A stretch of 7,312 nt of DNA, taken from positions 1 through 7,312 of the forward strand of contig JANWHO010000327.1 of NCBI GenBank assembly GCA_025450375.1, read 5' to 3'. Within the stretch, counting starts at the first letter, position 1. Every line of letters begins with the position of its first letter. Under the pieces are notes generated by a model, which was not told the origin of the DNA, made no database searches, and saw only the letters and a program-made list of their open reading frames with translations. Shown here one piece after another: positions 5,582 to 7,312 of the stretch. Source of the DNA: Chloroflexota bacterium (GTDB lineage: Bacteria; Chloroflexota; UBA5177; JANWHV01). The translations under genes were made by a program, and so were the position numbers.

Positions 5582-5865
5582 CCGTGCCACCCCCAAGATT
5601 GATCCTGTTGGTACACTCGCCCGAGGGACGAGACCACCTGGGAGCGCGAGACACCCACAAGTGGGTACCCGGCTCGTCCTCGTAGATCCCGGCGACGGGG
5701 ACGAGCGAGACGCTCGCGCTCCCAGTGGCTTGCGTCTCGCGTACTTGGCCAATGTGCCAACAGCACCAAGATTGTCGGTTGCGGGCGCCTCCCGCTGCTT
5801 CGGGGCTGTCCCTACCATGATAGTGGTTGGGGGCACCCGCCTGCCGCGTTGCTCTCCCTGCCTCA
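5582..5865. other. 284-base intergenic region of palindromic repeat DNA between the cls and USP genes
   Basis: No gene is supported. The region holds a nested palindrome (5629-5739), a TTGGC/GCCAA inverted repeat (5745-5760), and two imperfect direct copies of a stretch starting GTTG-GGGC and ending CTCCCTGCC or GTCCCTACC (about 5778-5816 and 5825-5862). Such GC-rich mosaic palindromes between genes resemble dispersed REP/MITE-type repeats of Chloroflexota genomes. A promoter for cls must lie here or further upstream, but I cannot place it. Confidence 0.5.
5629..5739. repeat. Nested palindromic element (REP/MITE-like) upstream of cls
   Basis: Outer arms CTGGGAGCGCGAG (5638-5650) and CTCGCGCTCCCAG (5713-5725) are perfect 13-bp inverted repeats. 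They extend imperfectly outward through CCA/TGG to CGAGA (5629-5633) and TCTCG (5735-5739). Inside are ACCCAC-AA-GTGGGT (5653-5666) and GCTCGTCC (5672-5679) with GGACGAGC (5699-5706). An alternative hairpin GCGAG-ACG-CTCGC (5705-5717) competes with the outer arm. No transposase or clear target-site duplication is visible. Confidence 0.6.
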
Positions 5866-6798
5866 TCATCCACTGGACCGGGAGAGCATGTCGTCGCGTA
5901 CCCGGGCGTGCTCCGGCTGGGTTGGCAGTACCGAGAGGTTCGCCGGCATGACGGGCGCTTCGCGCACGGTCAGTACAGCCGCTACATTGCCGCGCGCAAC
6001 CTCTTCGGCCATTGAGCCCCGTACGATGCGGGCCAGGCCGCCACGTCCATGGGTGGCCATCACCACGAGTTGATCGGCGCCTGCTTGTTCCCTAATAGAC
6101 CGAGCGACTTCACCCATCACCACTTGATAGCGGCAGACCAGCCCTGGCCGCTCAAGGCGTCTCGCGACCGCCGCCAGGTAGGCTTCCGCTTCCGGTCCTT
6201 CCTCCGCCGCGCCGATCACCCGCAACAAGCGGACTTCATGCACCACCTGATGACGGGCCAACTGCCCCACCAGGTCGAGGGCGGCCTCGGCGCGCGCCGA
6301 GCCATCCAACGGTACCAGCGCCTGGGGGAACGCCGCCGGCGCCCCGAAGGGGCGCACCCGCAGCACGGGTGCGCTCCCCTGGCGCACCAGGCAATCGGCC
6401 ACGGAGCCAAAGGCCAGGCGCGCGAGGCCGCCGCGCCCGTGTGCACACATCGCCACCAGATCAATGCGCGCCGAGCGCTCGTAGTCGAGCAGCGCGGGCG
6501 TGGTAAAGCCGTCAAGTCGCGCCACCTGTACGCGAAGGCCGGTCTGGGTGAGGCGGCGAGCGGTAGCTTGAAGGTGGGTGTCCGCTGCCTCGGCCATGGC
6601 GCGTATCGTCTCGTCGTCGAACCGATCAGGGATGTAGGGCGACCCCATGATCGGCGACGCCGACCACGCCGCCGACGGCTCGACCACCCGCACGAGGTGG
6701 AGCACCGCGCCCAGGCGGCCAGCCAGGGGCGCGGCGCAGGTCAGTGCGTAGTCAGCCAGCGCCGATCCGTCCAAAGGGACCATAATAGTGCGAAACAT
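5866..6798 (-). CDS. Tandem-domain universal stress protein (UspA family), 310 aa
   Basis: Two fused Usp domains, cytoplasmic, probably ATP-binding. The frame is open to 7035, but the ATG at 6798 has a near-ideal Shine-Dalgarno (GAGGAGGT, seven bases upstream) and gives the canonical start MFRTIMVPLDGS. Domain 1 (1-149) ends with CAHGRGGLARLAFGSVADCLV; G121 and G131-S132 are kept, but Cys118 replaces the first glycine of the G-2X-G motif. Domain 2 (about 158-279) begins with PQALVPLDGSARAE and ends with ATHGRGGLARIVRGSMAEEV (G251, G261-S262). A 30-residue tail (APVMPANLSV...) follows. The two halves resemble each other and the USP at 1908-2915, consistent with duplication, but the inter-domain spacing and tails differ, so it is not a recent copy. 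The gene is preceded by about 500 bases without genes that contain a pair of direct-repeat elements, suggesting dedicated regulation. Confidence 0.93.
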   Translation of the reverse strand: MFRTIMVPLDGSALADYALTCAAPLAGRLGAVLHLVRVVEPSAAWSASPIMGSPYIPDRFDDETIRAMAEAADTHLQATARRLTQTGLRVQVARLDGFTTPALLDYERSARIDLVAMCAHGRGGLARLAFGSVADCLVRQGSAPVLRVRPFGAPAAFPQALVPLDGSARAEAALDLVGQLARHQVVHEVRLLRVIGAAEEGPEAEAYLAAVARRLERPGLVCRYQVVMGEVARSIREQAGADQLVVMATHGRGGLARIVRGSMAEEVARGNVAAVLTVREAPVMPANLSVLPTQPEHARVRDDMLSRSSG

Positions 6799-6855
6799 CT
6801 GCCGTACCTCCTCTCGCCCGCGGCCCAGGGTTCGTACTTCACTGAAACGATGGGG

Positions 6856-6870
6856 CGGGACGCGGTCCCG
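6856..6870. promoter_or_regulatory. GGGAC-N3-GTCCC palindrome upstream of the second USP gene
   Basis: CGGGAC-GCG-GTCCCG lies 58-72 bases before the USP ATG. The DosR/DevR box of mycobacteria has GGGAC and GTCCC half-sites in the same orientation, with C/G just outside, but a four-base AT-rich centre. Here the centre is three bases and GC-rich, so it is either a diverged site, a different dimeric operator, or chance. Confidence 0.3.
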
Positions 6871-6910
6871 AGCCATGCCGGGTTCGCTCCTTCCCAGCAT
6901 GGATAAACTC

Positions 6911-6930
6911 GATGAGATCCTGATGAGAGC
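6911..6930 (-). promoter_or_regulatory. Direct-repeat regulator site, copy 3 (proximal to USP gene)
   Basis: The plus strand reads GATGAGA-tcct-GATGAGAGC: two perfect 7-bp half-sites 11 bp apart, about 113 bases upstream of the USP ATG. Orientation relative to the gene is the same as for copies 1 and 2. Confidence 0.6.
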
Positions 6931-6973
6931 CCCAGGCGGAAGCGCCGCGGGCCGGGAACGCACGAACCGCGGC

Positions 6974-6993
6974 GCTCTCATCGTCCTCTCATC
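6974..6993 (+). promoter_or_regulatory. Direct-repeat regulator site, copy 4 (distal, opposite orientation)
   Basis: The minus strand reads GATGAGA-ggac-GATGAGAGC, again two perfect half-sites 11 bp apart. It faces copy 3 across 43 bases; the pair forms an imperfect 20-bp inverted repeat (16-17 matches). Centres are about 64 bp apart, close to six helical turns. It may support looping or cooperative binding, or serve a divergent promoter firing towards the right edge. Confidence 0.55.
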
Positions 6994-7012
6994 TCCGGCA
7001 GGCATCATGTTC

Positions 7013-7052
7013 CTTGAGCGGGAGGCGGGCGCCACGCCGGTTTCCGCTCAAG
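7013..7052. repeat. Long GC-rich hairpin near the right edge
   Basis: CTTGAGCGG (7013-7021) and CCGCTCAAG (7044-7052) are perfect 9-bp arms; the inner bases CGGGCG and CGCCGG pair with one mismatch around CCA. The flanks contain no T-run, so it is a terminator-like or repeat hairpin rather than a standard intrinsic terminator. It separates the USP control region from the unassigned right edge. Confidence 0.5.
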
Positions 7053-7312
7053 CTAGCCGGCAGGGCCGGCACTTGGTTGGCAGTGCGGCAGGGCAGTGGG
7101 GGTCTCGGCGAGAGATCTCCGCGGTTGTGCGCGGGGTACGGCCCATCGGCCAGGCGGCCAGGGCGTGGACCTACATGCGCACGGGGTGTCGAGCGCGTTC
7201 CGCATAACGCGCGCCGCCCGCTGCCGCGCTGCCTGGTAGTGGCCGCGGACCGCCGGGTCGCCGGCTCCGTGACTGGGGCTTCCAAACGCCGCGGCAGGGC
7301 GACGAACCAGGC

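Larger units (their letters stand above)
6799..7312. other. 514-base stretch without an assignable gene: USP control region and right edge
   Basis: The first 195 bases form the control region of the minus-strand USP gene: Shine-Dalgarno, a GGGAC/GTCCC palindrome and two opposed direct-repeat elements. A hairpin follows at 7013-7052. From about 7053 to 7312 several frames are open on both strands, none with a start, ribosome binding site or recognisable motif. One minus frame (7310 to stop at 7053) contains a stretch GDPAVRGHYQAARQRAARV with high third-position GC and might be the end of a gene from beyond the edge, but its continuation looks non-coding. Confidence 0.5.

Noticed and set aside
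4118..5602. Plus-strand open frame of 494 codons antisense to cls and part of baeRF
   Set aside because: Composition is that of a shadow frame (His/Gln/Gly-rich, no domain). The opposite strand encodes intact HKD motifs and proper starts.
5582..5869. N-terminal extension of the cls frame by 96 codons
   Set aside because: It reads through palindromic repeats and overlaps the next gene's stop; the ATG at 5581 with GGGGGTGG gives a normal membrane anchor.
5866..6906. Plus-strand open frames antisense to the second USP, up to 285 codons
   Set aside because: They are typical high-GC antisense shadows with no start signal and no recognisable protein features.
6799..7035. N-terminal extension of the second USP
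   Set aside because: The canonical Usp start MFRTIMVPLDGS with a strong Shine-Dalgarno is at 6798; the extension covers operator-like elements.
7053..7310. Minus-strand open frame entering from the right edge as a partial gene
   Set aside because: Part of it looks coding, but the last half is Pro/Arg/Ser-rich and unlike protein; no motif supports a call.
1..7312. CRISPR array, tRNA/rRNA genes, insertion sequence
   Set aside because: No regularly spaced direct repeats, no tRNA-like cloverleaf or T-loop, and no transposase-like frame were found by eye.

Overview
The window is high-GC bacterial DNA, and the genes are packed mostly on the minus strand. The gene mix is a DosR/DevR-type response regulator, two tandem-domain universal stress proteins (USPs), a bacterial eRF1-like (baeRF) protein and a cardiolipin synthase-like phospholipase D. 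Together with GC-rich palindromic repeats between genes, this suggests a Chloroflexota (Thermomicrobia/Sphaerobacter-like) or actinobacterial genome. That assignment is inference from style and gene content; there is no rRNA or other phylogenetic marker here.

Layout, left to right. The plus strand opens with the 3' part of a DevR/DosR-like LuxR-family response regulator (to 338). A GTG-started conserved-looking hypothetical gene follows (480-1028). It converges with a small four-helix membrane protein on the minus strand (1034-1471), with 5 bases between the stop codons. The gap 1472-1907 has no intact gene but holds a decayed remnant of an HD-GYP phosphodiesterase gene, a perfect 12-bp inverted repeat and a copy of a direct-repeat operator-like element. 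The rest is on the minus strand: a tandem USP (1908-2915), a baeRF/eRF1-like protein (3025-4161), a two-HKD cardiolipin synthase-like enzyme (4349-5581) and a second tandem USP (5866-6798). The cardiolipin synthase gene is preceded by about 280 bases of nested palindromic repeat DNA. The last 514 bases are a regulatory region plus DNA in which I cannot assign a gene.

How it fits together. DevR-type regulator, several USPs and a baeRF protein of about 375 residues are also partners in the Mycobacterium tuberculosis DosR (hypoxia/NO dormancy) regulon, where Rv2629 is the baeRF member. The window therefore looks like a stress or dormancy island: ATP-binding stress proteins, a ribosome-directed hydrolase-like factor and membrane-lipid remodelling beside a candidate regulator.

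The most striking non-coding signal is a 20-bp element made of two GATGAGA half-sites 11 bp apart. It occurs four times, only between genes, upstream of the membrane protein, the baeRF gene and the second USP gene (twice there, as an inverted pair). Its geometry is that of an OmpR/PhoB-family winged-helix regulator site, not a DosR box, so a second regulator encoded outside the window probably controls part of the island.
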